Assembly (NCBI GenBank): GCA_029261135.1
Contig: JAJDBX010000040.1
Span: 1 to 45,706, forward strand
DNA: 45,706 nt
DNA from: Nitrospirota bacterium
GTDB taxonomy: Bacteria > Nitrospirota > Nitrospiria > SBBL01 > JAADHI01
Direction: 5' to 3'
The position numbers and the translations under genes are program-made. Shown piece by piece: positions 33,466 to 41,267 of the stretch (position 1 is the first letter of the stretch; each line of letters starts with the position of its first letter). The notes under the pieces are model-generated. The model had not been told where the DNA came from. It saw only the letters and a program-made list of their open reading frames with translations, and did not search any database.

Positions 33466-33815
33466 CCTTCTATTTTTAGCCCATTGAAAGGTTTCGCCCA
33501 AGGTTTTGGGATGAGCAATCGATCCACAATTTCACCGCCCTCGACATGTTTTTCAATGACCTCAAGAACATCGGCCTCGGTTTTCAGGCTGTACCAGACT
33601 TCTTCGGGGTAGATCACCACGGTGGGTCCAAATGCACAGGCATCCAGGCAGCCGGCCTGATTTGCCCGAATCTTTCCTTTGTGCCCCCGCATATAGAGGG
33701 TTTTTTTGAGAAAATCCCTGATATGGGCTGAGCCCCTTTTGGCACAGCTTCCGCGTTCGTCATCGTCAGCGCGTTGATTGGTGCAGATGAAAATATGATA
33801 TTGATATTTACCCAA
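33462..33815 (-). CDS. Thioredoxin-fold [2Fe-2S] ferredoxin
   Basis: A 117-residue ferredoxin of the NuoE/Clostridium-type thioredoxin fold. The four cluster ligands are CTNQRADDDERGSC in the N-terminal half (C-x12-C) and GCLDAC in the C-terminal half, followed by the family motif AFGPTVVIYPEEVWY. Such proteins pass single electrons to Fe-S and radical enzymes. The gene overlaps mtaB by four bases and starts 11 bases after the repaired reading frame of the FMN reductase, so the encoded electron carrier may serve MtaB and MiaB (inference). The start codon is TTG. Confidence 0.9.
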   Translation of the reverse strand: MGKYQYHIFICTNQRADDDERGSCAKRGSAHIRDFLKKTLYMRGHKGKIRANQAGCLDACAFGPTVVIYPEEVWYSLKTEADVLEVIEKHVEGGEIVDRLLIPKPWAKPFNGLKIEG

Positions 33816-33826
33816 TGATGAACCTG

Positions 33827-34421
33827 CTAGATTGGATTAGAGCGAACCATCTCTTCCAATGCGATGTTCGGACAAATGGTTTTTTGAATATAATCAATCA
33901 ATTCAGTGCCCAAAAAAACGGATGCGCTTTTCCATATTTGGGTCGAGGCAGTTTCCTGCATCATCAAAAAGGGTATGCACTTGTGCCACGGATACCGGCC
34001 CAGGCAATACGATTGCACCAACATGTGAGCAAATACTCCGCAAGCTTTCGAGGGACTTTATGGCCCCAATTTGTCCAGAGGCCACGCCCAATAGGGCGAT
34101 GGGCTTTCCTGATAACGCAGATGGAAAACCCAAGTTTTCAACAACCAATTTGATGACACTACTATAACCTCCGTGATATTCGGGGGTCGAGAGCACTACA
34201 CCCGAAGCTATGGAAACAGCTGCCTGGAGTCTTTCTGAATCATCAGAAAGACTCTCTCTTCCAGGAAAGGGTAAATCCATCATCGCAGGATCAAAAAGGT
34301 CTACTGTGACATTATCCATTTCTCTCATTTCATCTGCAACAAGCGCGAGGGTTTTCCCTGTAAAATTACTGGGCCGGACACTTCCATTAATGGCAACAAT
34401 ATGAATTTTCCCAGTTCCCAA
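33827..34421 (-). pseudogene. NADPH-dependent FMN reductase with a single-base frameshift
   Basis: A flavodoxin-fold reductase: the N-terminal part has HIVAINGSVRPSNFTG (FMN phosphate loop), STPEYHGGYSSVIKLVVEN and GKPIALLGVASGQIG, all family hallmarks. The frame ends early after MEKRIRFFGH, inside a run of seven A on the plus strand (33912-33918). Removing one base joins it to a 26-residue C-terminus (TELIDYIQKTICPNIALEEM) that completes the usual family length of about 197. Coordinates cover the repaired gene; the uninterrupted frame alone is 33903-34421. The start is TTG, seven bases after GGAGG. Sequencing error, slippage or true mutation are all possible. Confidence 0.85.
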
Positions 34422-34445
34422 GGGTCGTCCTCCAATTGTGACTTG

Positions 34446-34805
34446 TTATTTCTCTACTGGAAAACCAGACTGCAACCAGCTTCCGAAACCACCCTCCATT
34501 GAAGCCAGATTGATGTAGCCCATTTTTTTGAGTGATTGGGCTGCGAGCGCGCTTCGCCCTCCGCCGGCACAGTAAATGATGATGGATTTGTTGCGTTCAG
34601 AAAAATGTTGAGCCACAGTCATTTCAATGACCCCGCGTGGAATGAAAACGGACTGTGCAATTTTTCCGTTCTGAACCTCTTCTGCCTTTCTGCAATCGAT
34701 GAGAAGCAGGTCTTCTTCTTGATCTAATTTCTCTTTGACCTGCTCAGGTTGAAGCAGGACGATCTCCCTTTTTGCTTCGTCGATCATCTCTTTCCAGCTA
34801 AGCAT
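34446..34805 (-). CDS. Rhodanese-like sulfurtransferase domain protein
   Basis: A single-domain rhodanese of 119 residues. LLLIDCRKAEEV and FIPRGVIE give the fold, and the active-site loop YCAGGGRSALAAQSL carries the catalytic Cys that would hold a persulfide. EGGFGSWLQSGFPVEK is the typical C-terminal block. It lies 8 bases after the MoeA-like gene and 24 before the FMN reductase. Single-domain rhodaneses can act as sulfur donors; in this operon a role in sulfur supply for tRNA methylthiolation or molybdopterin chemistry is plausible but unproven. Confidence 0.9.
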   Translation of the reverse strand: MLSWKEMIDEAKREIVLLQPEQVKEKLDQEEDLLLIDCRKAEEVQNGKIAQSVFIPRGVIEMTVAQHFSERNKSIIIYCAGGGRSALAAQSLKKMGYINLASMEGGFGSWLQSGFPVEK

Positions 34806-34813
34806 TAGATCCT

Positions 34814-35818
34814 TTACTCTTCGGAGTCAATGTCTTCTCCCATGAGGTGTGAAATGGCGGGTTGCGCAAAAAGTTTAAATCCTCGCGCGGCTTCAGGCGG
34901 ATGTCCTGCGACGCAAACGATGGGTTTTCCCTCGGCGAGGCCAAGCACAATGGGTTTCCCGGAGCGCATCGGGATACCATTGACTAATGTTCCGGGGGGC
35001 CCAAGTTGATTGATGAGGTTGGCTGTGAAATCTTCTCCGCCAATGGCCGTACCGCCAGAAATGACAGCCATATCGGCGGCTTGCAGTCCTGTCTTTAATT
35101 TTTCTGTGAAGTTTTCAAAATCATCTTCCATAATGCCCTGAAATAGAGGATGGCCGCCAGCCTCTTCGATTAAGCTTGAAAGGCCGTAGCGATTGCAATC
35201 CCAAATCGCCCCCACTTTAAAAGGTTCTGTCGGGGGAATGACCTCATTCCCGGACGAAAAAAGGGCGATGCGTGGCGCACGTGCAACCGATACGCCTAAA
35301 ATTCCTTGGCTGGCCAAGAGAAAAATATCATCGGAAGAAATACGATGTCCTTTTTTGAGTAGGATTTCCCCCTTTTTTCTCATCTCTGCTTGACGTTCAA
35401 TGTTATCGCCCGGTTTTGAAGGTTTAGAGACGGAGATTTTATCTCCGTCTCGTTTAACATCCCAGGCACGAACAACGGTGTAGTCGCCGGGAGGAATGAA
35501 ACTGCCCGTTGTGACTTGTAATGCTTTGCCGGGTGCGAGTCCCACTGCTGAACTTTGGCCGACGGCGATTTCTCCCATCACATCAAGCAACACAGCATTG
35601 CTTTCGGATGCTGAATTGAGGTCAGAGGCGGCGAGAACAAATCCTTCCATAATGGAACGGCTGAAAGGAGGATCGTCGATTTCTGCCTGGACATTCTCTC
35701 CCAAAACCCGTCCTCTGGCGTTTAATATTGGAATGGTTTCAAGTAATGGCATATTTTTAGGGATTGCATCTATAAATAGTTTGAGTGCTTCAGAAATAGG
35801 ATTATCACTACTTGCCAC
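34814..35818 (-). CDS. MoeA-like molybdopterin-binding protein, short variant
   Basis: MoeA inserts molybdate into adenylylated molybdopterin. This protein has the MoeA N-terminal fold (LLETIPILNARGRVLGENV, VGQSSAVGLAPGKALQVTTGSFIP) and the molybdopterin-binding domain (ALFSSGNEVI, WDCNRYGLSSLIEEAGG, MAVISGGTAIGGEDF). It is short (334 residues against about 400) and lacks the C-terminal domain IV. Key motifs are altered: PPFDNSAMDGYA reads PPFSRSIMEGFV and GLPGNPVS reads VAGHPPEA. It may have a different role. The GTG at 35818, five bases after AGGAG, is preferred to the ATG at 35845. It leads the ten-gene run and is divergent from mogA. Confidence 0.8.
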   Translation of the reverse strand: MASSDNPISEALKLFIDAIPKNMPLLETIPILNARGRVLGENVQAEIDDPPFSRSIMEGFVLAASDLNSASESNAVLLDVMGEIAVGQSSAVGLAPGKALQVTTGSFIPPGDYTVVRAWDVKRDGDKISVSKPSKPGDNIERQAEMRKKGEILLKKGHRISSDDIFLLASQGILGVSVARAPRIALFSSGNEVIPPTEPFKVGAIWDCNRYGLSSLIEEAGGHPLFQGIMEDDFENFTEKLKTGLQAADMAVISGGTAIGGEDFTANLINQLGPPGTLVNGIPMRSGKPIVLGLAEGKPIVCVAGHPPEAARGFKLFAQPAISHLMGEDIDSEE

Positions 35819-35924
35819 CGGCTCTCCTTTTTTTGACGAGTACATCTCTGTTTCGTTGAGGCTAAAAATTCAAACAGATACATATCATGAACACTCTGTG
35901 GATTCAAGACGGGAGTGATAACGG

Positions 35925-35953
35925 TTGGATTATGGCCAGTTCTCGTTTATAGT
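35925..35953 (+). promoter_or_regulatory. Sigma-70-type promoter for the mogA operon
   Basis: TTGGAT (35925-35930), a 17-base spacer and TATAGT (35948-35953). The predicted start is near 35960, about 25 bases before the ATG at 35985. Confidence 0.55.
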
Positions 35954-35984
35954 ATTAAAGTCTTTTTAATCTTAGAGGGTGGGT

Positions 35985-36464
35985 ATGAACTGGACGGTGG
36001 GTATTTTATCTGTGAAAGAAAGGGGCATTCTCCCCGGGGAAGATCGTGTGACCAATGACCTCAAAAAAATGATCACGGATGCCGGAGGCACGGTGACCGT
36101 GGCGGAAGTCATTGAAGCAGATCAAAAGAAGATCGAAAAGAAATTGATTTCTTGGACGGATCAGCTCAAGACCGACGTGATCCTGACCGCAGGTGGATCA
36201 GGGCTGGGCAAACAGGATTGTACGCCAGACGCGACTCAGGCTGTCATTGAGCGAGAAGTCCCCGCGATTTCTGATGTCATGCGTTTAGAGGTTTTTAGAA
36301 AAAGCACGAAAAAAGCAGTCATTTCTCGTGCGATCTGTGGTATTCGAGAGGACACTTTAATTATCAATCTGCCAGGCAGCCCTGCACCAGCGCGTGAAAA
36401 CTTGGAAGTTATTCTAGATACCTTGGGGCATTTTGTCACGATGATTCGGCCAAGGGTGGTTTAA
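35985..36464 (+). CDS. Molybdopterin adenylyltransferase, MogA/MoaB family
   Basis: Adenylylates molybdopterin before metal insertion. The 159-residue protein has VGILSVKERG, a central DVILTAGGSGLGKQDCTPDATQ that is the conserved GGxGxxxxDxTPEA phosphate-binding loop, and the C-terminal INLPGSPAPARENLEVIL. I place the start at the ATG at 35985, five bases after GAGGG. Whether it is MogA or MoaB in the narrow sense cannot be told by eye. It is divergent from the MoeA-like gene and begins a four-gene plus-strand operon that also carries a CinA-type MoCF-domain gene. Confidence 0.9.
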   Translation: MNWTVGILSVKERGILPGEDRVTNDLKKMITDAGGTVTVAEVIEADQKKIEKKLISWTDQLKTDVILTAGGSGLGKQDCTPDATQAVIEREVPAISDVMRLEVFRKSTKKAVISRAICGIREDTLIINLPGSPAPARENLEVILDTLGHFVTMIRPRVV

Positions 36465-36665
36465 ATGACTTTCGGCAGCCCTGTTGCGTTAGTTTTCCTT
36501 TTTTCACTTATTGCGCTCTGTTGTGTTTTTTTTGCCATCCCAGCTTTACGCAGTGCACCTCCCGGTTATAGAAAATGTCTTCAATGTAAAGCATTAAATT
36601 CAAACGAATTAAAAAAATGCAAAAAATGCGAGAATCCCTTCCCAGCGCTCAATGATCCCTCCTGA
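36465..36665 (+). CDS. Small membrane-anchored zinc-ribbon protein
   Basis: A 66-residue protein starting on the base after the mogA stop codon. An N-terminal membrane helix (ALVFLFSLIALCCVFFAI) is followed by a cytoplasmic zinc ribbon with two CXXC pairs (KCLQCKA and KCKKCENPFP). The family is unnamed as far as I can tell. The tight coupling to the molybdopterin adenylyltransferase gene suggests co-expression, but nothing in the sequence shows its task. Confidence 0.75.
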   Translation: MTFGSPVALVFLFSLIALCCVFFAIPALRSAPPGYRKCLQCKALNSNELKKCKKCENPFPALNDPS

Positions 36666-36706
36666 TTTTAAACCGATGAATGAGAAGGACTGAAAGGATA
36701 GACAGC

Positions 36707-37003
36707 ATGCTCAAGCACATTGTGATGTGGCAGCTCAAACCAGAAGCTGAAGGACGGTCGATGCGGGAAAATGCTCAACTTTTAAAGGATAAGCTAGAAG
36801 TGCTTTCTGGGAAAATTCCTGGCTTGTTGAAAATAGAAGTGGGGTTTGATTTTTCTTCAGATGCCCCGGATATTGTCCTGTATTCAGAATTAGAAAATCG
36901 GGAGGCCTTGGAATTCTATCGCACTCACCCCGAACACCAGGCAGTGATCCCCTTTGTGAAAGCCGTTAGTGCGACCCGGCAAGTCGTGGATTATGAGGTC
37001 TAA
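36707..37003 (+). CDS. Dabb (stress-responsive alpha/beta barrel) domain protein
   Basis: A 98-residue protein of the dimeric alpha/beta barrel Dabb family. It has the typical start LKHIVMWQLKPEA, the middle LLKIEVGFDFSSDAPDIVLYSELENREALEFYRTHPEHQAV, and the end VDYEV. Members are linked to stress responses and include plant polyketide cyclases; bacterial roles are mostly unknown. The ATG at 36707 follows AAAGGA by eight bases and is preferred to the one at 36680. It is directly followed by the CinA-type gene. Confidence 0.88.
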   Translation: MLKHIVMWQLKPEAEGRSMRENAQLLKDKLEVLSGKIPGLLKIEVGFDFSSDAPDIVLYSELENREALEFYRTHPEHQAVIPFVKAVSATRQVVDYEV

Positions 37004-37006
37004 AAT

Positions 37007-37759
37007 ATGAATGGGAAAAAGGCAAGCATTCTGATCATCGGAAATGAGATTTTATCGGGGAAGGTGGCTGATCAGAATGCACCCTATTTAAGTACTGAAC
37101 TTCGGAAGCTCGGGGTCTTAGTCGATCGGGTGACAATAATTCCAGATGAAATTGAGACCATCGCCGATGAAATTCGTGCTAGACGAGATCGATCCGACCT
37201 CATTTTTGTGTGCGGCGGGATGGGGCCGACATTTGATGATGTGACCATGGAAGGGATCTCCTTAGGGCTTGAACGGCCTTTGATTCTACACACTGTGTTA
37301 CGCAAACAGATGGAAGAAAGTTATGGAACCGTCTTAAATGGCGCACAGTTGAAGATGGCCTCCGTTCCTGAAGGCACAGAACTCATCATGACGGAATCAC
37401 TTCGCATTCCTGTCCTTCATTATGAGCAGATTTATATTTTTCCCGGTATTCCAAAGCTTGTGGTCAAAAAATTTGAGGCGATAAAAGAACGGTTTCGCGA
37501 AGCACCTTTTTATTTAGTGAAAATTTCCCTTAAGGAGAGAGAAGACCATATTGCGGAAGATTTAACAAAAACGCTGGCAACTTTTCCTGGACTTGCGCTG
37601 GGGTCTTACCCTATCTTGCATCAATCGAAGCATCGAACCCTGCTGACCCTGGAATCAAAAGAAAAGGACTATTTGGAAAAGGCTTTGAAATATCTACTGG
37701 ATCGACTTCCAAGAGATGTGATGGTTGAACCTGATCCGAACTTCCTCAGCGCTTCCTAA
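37007..37759 (+). CDS. CinA N-terminal-type (MoCF_BD, COG1058) protein
   Basis: The 250-residue protein is the stand-alone COG1058 half of CinA. It begins ASILIIGNEILSGKVADQN, then VDRVTIIPDEIETI, and has the molybdopterin-binding-like loop VCGGMGPTFDDVTMEGI and IYIFPGIPKLV. In two-domain CinA this part hydrolyses ADP-ribose or FAD-type pyrophosphates, and the C-terminal part is the NMN deamidase; here the latter is encoded 33 kb away at 3745-4242. The gene overlaps the convergent secreted-protein gene by four bases. Proximity to mogA may be functional or reflect the shared fold only. Confidence 0.88.
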   Translation: MNGKKASILIIGNEILSGKVADQNAPYLSTELRKLGVLVDRVTIIPDEIETIADEIRARRDRSDLIFVCGGMGPTFDDVTMEGISLGLERPLILHTVLRKQMEESYGTVLNGAQLKMASVPEGTELIMTESLRIPVLHYEQIYIFPGIPKLVVKKFEAIKERFREAPFYLVKISLKEREDHIAEDLTKTLATFPGLALGSYPILHQSKHRTLLTLESKEKDYLEKALKYLLDRLPRDVMVEPDPNFLSAS

Positions 37760-38325
37760 GGTCGAATCGTCTTTCCGACAACTTGTGAAATGACCTCGAA
37801 TAGAGGAATCGTCTTCTCATTGACGATTAAAAGATCGAGTGTGCGAAGATCTTCGTAAGATCCCAAATCAGTCTTTTTTGAGATGAGTTTTTTCTGGACT
37901 GAATCGCCAAACCCCTTTAATTCGAGTCCTTCTTCAAGGACATGCAATGTCCACACCTTCGATCGAATCGTTTGTTTTGAAGATTGGGTGATGAGTAGAT
38001 TGGTTGTGATTCTGGCGTTTTTAAGGAGGAGCATGGGGATGTCGCTCATAAAAATGACCATTTTTGATCTGTTTAGCCGGGTCACCATTTTTTGTTTCCC
38101 GGAGTAATCGGCAAATGCCAGAAAATTGATATTAAAGGCTTTTGCCGAAATATTTTTCGGCAGCGCTGCCATCAATTTATTTTTTCCTAAATTACCCTTC
38201 CCTGCATAAACAACGTAGACCTCTGTCTCAGCCTGCACTTTTGATTGTGCAAGGGTGAATAATAGAATGGAGGAGAAGAGAAAGACCCAGATCCATTTCG
38301 CTGTTCGTTGCTGAAGTGCTATCAT
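37756..38325 (-). CDS. Secreted protein of unknown function next to a porin
   Basis: The family is not recognised. The 189-residue product has a Sec signal peptide (WIWVFLFSSILLFTLAQ, cleavage near VQA-E). The mature part contains EVYVVYAGKGNLGKNKLMAAL and VWTLHVLEEGLELKGFG, with a Rossmann-like strand-helix alternation, suggesting a small periplasmic alpha/beta domain. AGGAG lies eight bases before the ATG. The stop of the porin gene is 17 bases upstream, so the two are co-transcribed, and a periplasmic partner role for the porin is the simplest inference. It shares four bases with the convergent CinA-type gene. Confidence 0.7.
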   Translation of the reverse strand: MIALQQRTAKWIWVFLFSSILLFTLAQSKVQAETEVYVVYAGKGNLGKNKLMAALPKNISAKAFNINFLAFADYSGKQKMVTRLNRSKMVIFMSDIPMLLLKNARITTNLLITQSSKQTIRSKVWTLHVLEEGLELKGFGDSVQKKLISKKTDLGSYEDLRTLDLLIVNEKTIPLFEVISQVVGKTIRP

Positions 38326-38342
38326 ATTGTGCGCTCCTGCTA

Positions 38343-39602
38343 TTAAAACGAGAAGATGAGGGAGGCCATATTCATATTGATTTTTTCCTTGCCTCCTGCA
38401 TTGATGAATGGTGTTGGCGCCAGTTGGAAGTCATCAATTTTGCTCCTTTGCCATTCATAGCGAATTCGGGCGTTGCGTGCAACCTGAAACTCCATGCCGC
38501 CTGTGATTCTTGAACGATCCCAAGGGGTAAAGCGCGCCTTGTCATTTGTATCCACATCATCGTAACGGGCAATCAGACGAAGATACTTCTCGGCACTGTA
38601 TCGAGCAACAACATAGGAGATCTCGGCATACCAAGCCAGCATGGTATAGTCGCCTGTTGTGGTATTGATTGCAGCAGGACCCGTTATTCCTGTCCCTGCA
38701 AGAGGATCAAACCCTGCATCTTGTTCGACCTTCGCCGTAACATATTCCCCTTTCAAAGACCAGTTTTTTTCCAGCCAATTGAGGTGTCCGCCGATCATTT
38801 CGAGATTTTTTGATGATGCATTGTCCCACTTTCCTTGATACCAGGACGCCCCGATATCAAAAGGTAAAGTCATTGCCATGAAAGTGAGTTTTGCAACCAC
38901 GGCTTTGTTGTTGTTGTTGTCTGTGAGTTCTGTTGTCTCTTCATTCTGAAGCAGTCCGTCTCTGGGTCGAACTGTGGGTGTGGCAGCACCCCCGGCCAGT
39001 TGTACGGTATTATCATCTAAGACCGTAGAATCAGAACCCAGGCCATTCATGACGCCGAGTTTTAAATTGAGAAAGCCCGCTTCGGTACCCAGACAGCATA
39101 AATCCACGACAGCACCGGCGTCCGACCAACCGAACCCGTGATTTAAAATGGGAGTGCCAATGACCGGGGCGATGTTAAATGCGGTGAAGGGTTGGCTCAT
39201 GAGAAACTGAGTAAAGTTTGGTTTGTTTTCATTGTATGAAAGAAATGGGACGAGGATTTTACCGGCCCGGATGTTAATTGTGTCAGTTGCTTGGATAGAA
39301 ATGTAGGCATAGTTTGCCGTATAGAGATTGCCACTATCCCCGGCTTCAAGTTCGGTTGATGCGATGATGGTGTCTGTTAGGGTAAAGTCAAGGAAAAGTG
39401 AGAATTCCCTGATTTGGAAAAATCCATTATTGAGTGAATTTTTACCCACAAAATCCGCTGTTCCAGAATGATCCATATAGTGTGTATTTCCGTATCCGCT
39501 AACTTGGAGTTTTTCCTCAGCAAGGCTTGATTGGAGTATGACAAAAAATGTAACGAAGATGAAAACGAACCCCCCTATGAGAAGTCTTAATTCACGGAGC
39601 AT
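38343..39602 (-). CDS. Outer-membrane beta-barrel porin
   Basis: A 419-residue exported protein with a signal peptide ending at SSLAEEK. The mature chain is a series of alternating hydrophobic strands with many aromatic and Asn/Gly residues (FQIREFSLFLDFTLTDTIIA, YISIQATDTINIRAGKI, LRLIARYDDV, RIRYEWQRSK) and ends in IFSF; a C-terminal Phe is the outer-membrane assembly signal. It resembles phosphate-selective or short-chain porins of the OprP/Porin_O type, but the substrate is unclear. AGGAGG precedes the ATG by six bases. A promoter lies at 39753-39725. Confidence 0.85.
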   Translation of the reverse strand: MLRELRLLIGGFVFIFVTFFVILQSSLAEEKLQVSGYGNTHYMDHSGTADFVGKNSLNNGFFQIREFSLFLDFTLTDTIIASTELEAGDSGNLYTANYAYISIQATDTINIRAGKILVPFLSYNENKPNFTQFLMSQPFTAFNIAPVIGTPILNHGFGWSDAGAVVDLCCLGTEAGFLNLKLGVMNGLGSDSTVLDDNTVQLAGGAATPTVRPRDGLLQNEETTELTDNNNNKAVVAKLTFMAMTLPFDIGASWYQGKWDNASSKNLEMIGGHLNWLEKNWSLKGEYVTAKVEQDAGFDPLAGTGITGPAAINTTTGDYTMLAWYAEISYVVARYSAEKYLRLIARYDDVDTNDKARFTPWDRSRITGGMEFQVARNARIRYEWQRSKIDDFQLAPTPFINAGGKEKINMNMASLIFSF

Positions 39603-39724
39603 TGGATTCCTCCTAGTTCAAAAAATAGATGAGTGAGCGATTGGGTCGACCTTGTTAAGGCAAGGAACCCAAAGAATTTCTATCCACTCTACGGATAAAT
39701 AAGCAAAAGGTCAATATCCTTTTA

Positions 39725-39753
39725 CTATAGCATAAGTCTTTAAATTTGTCGGG
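39725..39753 (-). promoter_or_regulatory. Promoter for the porin operon
   Basis: On the minus strand CCGACA at 39753-39748, a 17-base spacer and TATAGT at 39730-39725, with TGC before the -10 giving an extended -10 (TGnTATAGT). The leader is about 115 bases long. Confidence 0.5.
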
Positions 39754-39778
39754 TGACACATTGAAAATGTCCCGTGGG

Positions 39779-40393
39779 TTATTGTGAAGATTTTTGTGTT
39801 GAAGACTGCATTAAGGCGTTGGCCTGATCTGGATAAAAACCAGTGTAGCCATTTCGTTCTGTTAATTCAAGTACGGTGTAGGCTGCGCCGTCTCTGACCT
39901 CGGCTGCCGTAAATATTTGACGCAGCCGAGAGCCGGGGCTGCCAATCGCCGCACCGGAAAATGGGATCTTTTTGTTTTCCATGACTGAAATCGCTTGTTC
40001 TATGTTATCGACGAGTACGGCCACATGATGTAGGTTTTGTTCTCCAAAACGAGAAACCCAATCTGGGATGATACTTTGTTCTCCTTTTTCCCCTTCATAG
40101 GCCTGATCGACAAAAAGAACAGGCAGGCCGGGTTTTCGGTAGACTTTTGCCCACCACCCTTGGTCGGGATATTCAACCTGCTCATCTTCGAAACGGTAGC
40201 CCTTTTCTAAAAACACTTTTGCGCGTTCTTCCACATTCATACAGCGAAGGGCGGCATGATCGATGACCACGGGCCACCCTTGCTCCTGGCAGACTTCGAG
40301 AAAAACCTGGGCAGCATGGTTCCCTTCAAAATAATCAAAAAGTAATGGATCAATGAGTGGGTCGTTGTATATGGGGAATTTTATTTCTTTCAT
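39779..40393 (-). CDS. VOC-superfamily protein, possible metal-dependent dioxygenase
   Basis: A 204-residue vicinal-oxygen-chelate protein. VIDHAALRCMNVEER provides the first His (DHAALR), ENLHHVAVLVDNIEQAI the second (HHVA), and YTVLELTERNGY the final Glu, the 2-His-1-Glu metal triad spread over two paired beta modules. The DHAALR context recalls DUF1338/HglS-type 2-oxoadipate dioxygenases and HPPD-like enzymes, but this protein is shorter, so substrate and reaction remain open. The ATG at 40393, seven bases after GAAGG, is preferred to the TTG at 40411. It is a single-gene unit. Confidence 0.75.
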   Translation of the reverse strand: MKEIKFPIYNDPLIDPLLFDYFEGNHAAQVFLEVCQEQGWPVVIDHAALRCMNVEERAKVFLEKGYRFEDEQVEYPDQGWWAKVYRKPGLPVLFVDQAYEGEKGEQSIIPDWVSRFGEQNLHHVAVLVDNIEQAISVMENKKIPFSGAAIGSPGSRLRQIFTAAEVRDGAAYTVLELTERNGYTGFYPDQANALMQSSTQKSSQ

Positions 40394-40458
40394 AGAAAGG
40401 CCTTCACTCAAGTATACCCGCCCCTTTTCTCACGTAAAGCGGGTCTTTCCCTGTTTTG

Positions 40459-40487
40459 TTGACTTGGTTTTGTCCCGATATTAGAAT
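40459..40487 (+). promoter_or_regulatory. Promoter giving a predicted leaderless mRNA for the SUMF1-like gene
   Basis: TTGACT (40459-40464), a 17-base spacer and TAGAAT (40482-40487) end six bases before the ATG at 40494. The gene has no Shine-Dalgarno sequence. The geometry equals that at 11575-11609. Confidence 0.55.
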
Positions 40488-40493
40488 TGCCTT

Positions 40494-41267
40494 ATGTTTC
40501 GTTATTCTAAACCCTTTCTGCTAAAGCTTCTATCGAATTTTGTGCTCGGATTTTTATTCCTCACAGAATCGAGTTTTGCGGGAAAAAAAACTTTGCCCGA
40601 AGGCATGGTTTTAATTCCTGCAGGATCTTTTTGGATGGGTCTTGATGAGCTGCCGCCGGACAGCCCCTGGGGACAAAAGGACGCACGACCGAGACACGCA
40701 CGCACGCTGCCCGATTTTTTTATTGATCGATATGAAGTGACCTACGGGGCCTATCTCCATTTCGACCAAAAACACAAAATTACAGATCGATCCGCCGAAA
40801 TCCCCGTGACGCACGTGAGTTGGACAGATGCCGATAGTTATTGCCGTTTTGTCGGAAAACGTCTCCCGACAGAATCCGAGTGGGAAAAATCTGCGAGAGG
40901 CACAGACGGACGCGCTTATCCCTGGGGAAATACCTTTGATCCCAAAAAGTCGAATATCGGCTCTTCTCCGAAACCCGTCGGCAGTTTCCCTGAAGATCGG
41001 AGCCCTTATGGTGTTTTTGATATGGCAGGCAATGTTTCAGAATGGACGGACACTTGGTACAAAGCCTATCCGGGCAATACCTATGCTTCGTCTGATTATG
41101 GTATTTTTCAAAAAGTGGTGCGCGGGGGCTCGTTTAATACCAGTCGCCATTTTGCCGATGAAATGTTTGGACAAGTGACTTTTCGCAATTACAACCGCCC
41201 CGACCGTTTAGGTCCGGATGCCGGATTTCGCTGCGCAAAATCGATCCCTTTATCCTCCGGAAAATAG
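40494..41267 (+). CDS. Secreted SUMF1/formylglycine-generating-enzyme-like protein
   Basis: The 257-residue protein has a signal peptide (LKLLSNFVLGFLFLTESSFA) and a complete FGE-sulfatase fold: GMVLIPAGSFWMG, PDFFIDRYEVTYGAYLHF, VTHVSWTDADSYCRFVGKRLPTESEWEKSARG, YPWG, GVFDMAGNVSEWTDTWY, VVRGGSFN and AGFRCAK. I do not see the paired active-site Cys of true formylglycine-generating enzymes (only YCRF and FRCA), so it is more likely one of the many SUMF1-like proteins of electron-transport or surface systems. A predicted leaderless promoter precedes it. Its stop abuts the convergent DUF971 gene. Confidence 0.85.
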   Translation: MFRYSKPFLLKLLSNFVLGFLFLTESSFAGKKTLPEGMVLIPAGSFWMGLDELPPDSPWGQKDARPRHARTLPDFFIDRYEVTYGAYLHFDQKHKITDRSAEIPVTHVSWTDADSYCRFVGKRLPTESEWEKSARGTDGRAYPWGNTFDPKKSNIGSSPKPVGSFPEDRSPYGVFDMAGNVSEWTDTWYKAYPGNTYASSDYGIFQKVVRGGSFNTSRHFADEMFGQVTFRNYNRPDRLGPDAGFRCAKSIPLSSGK

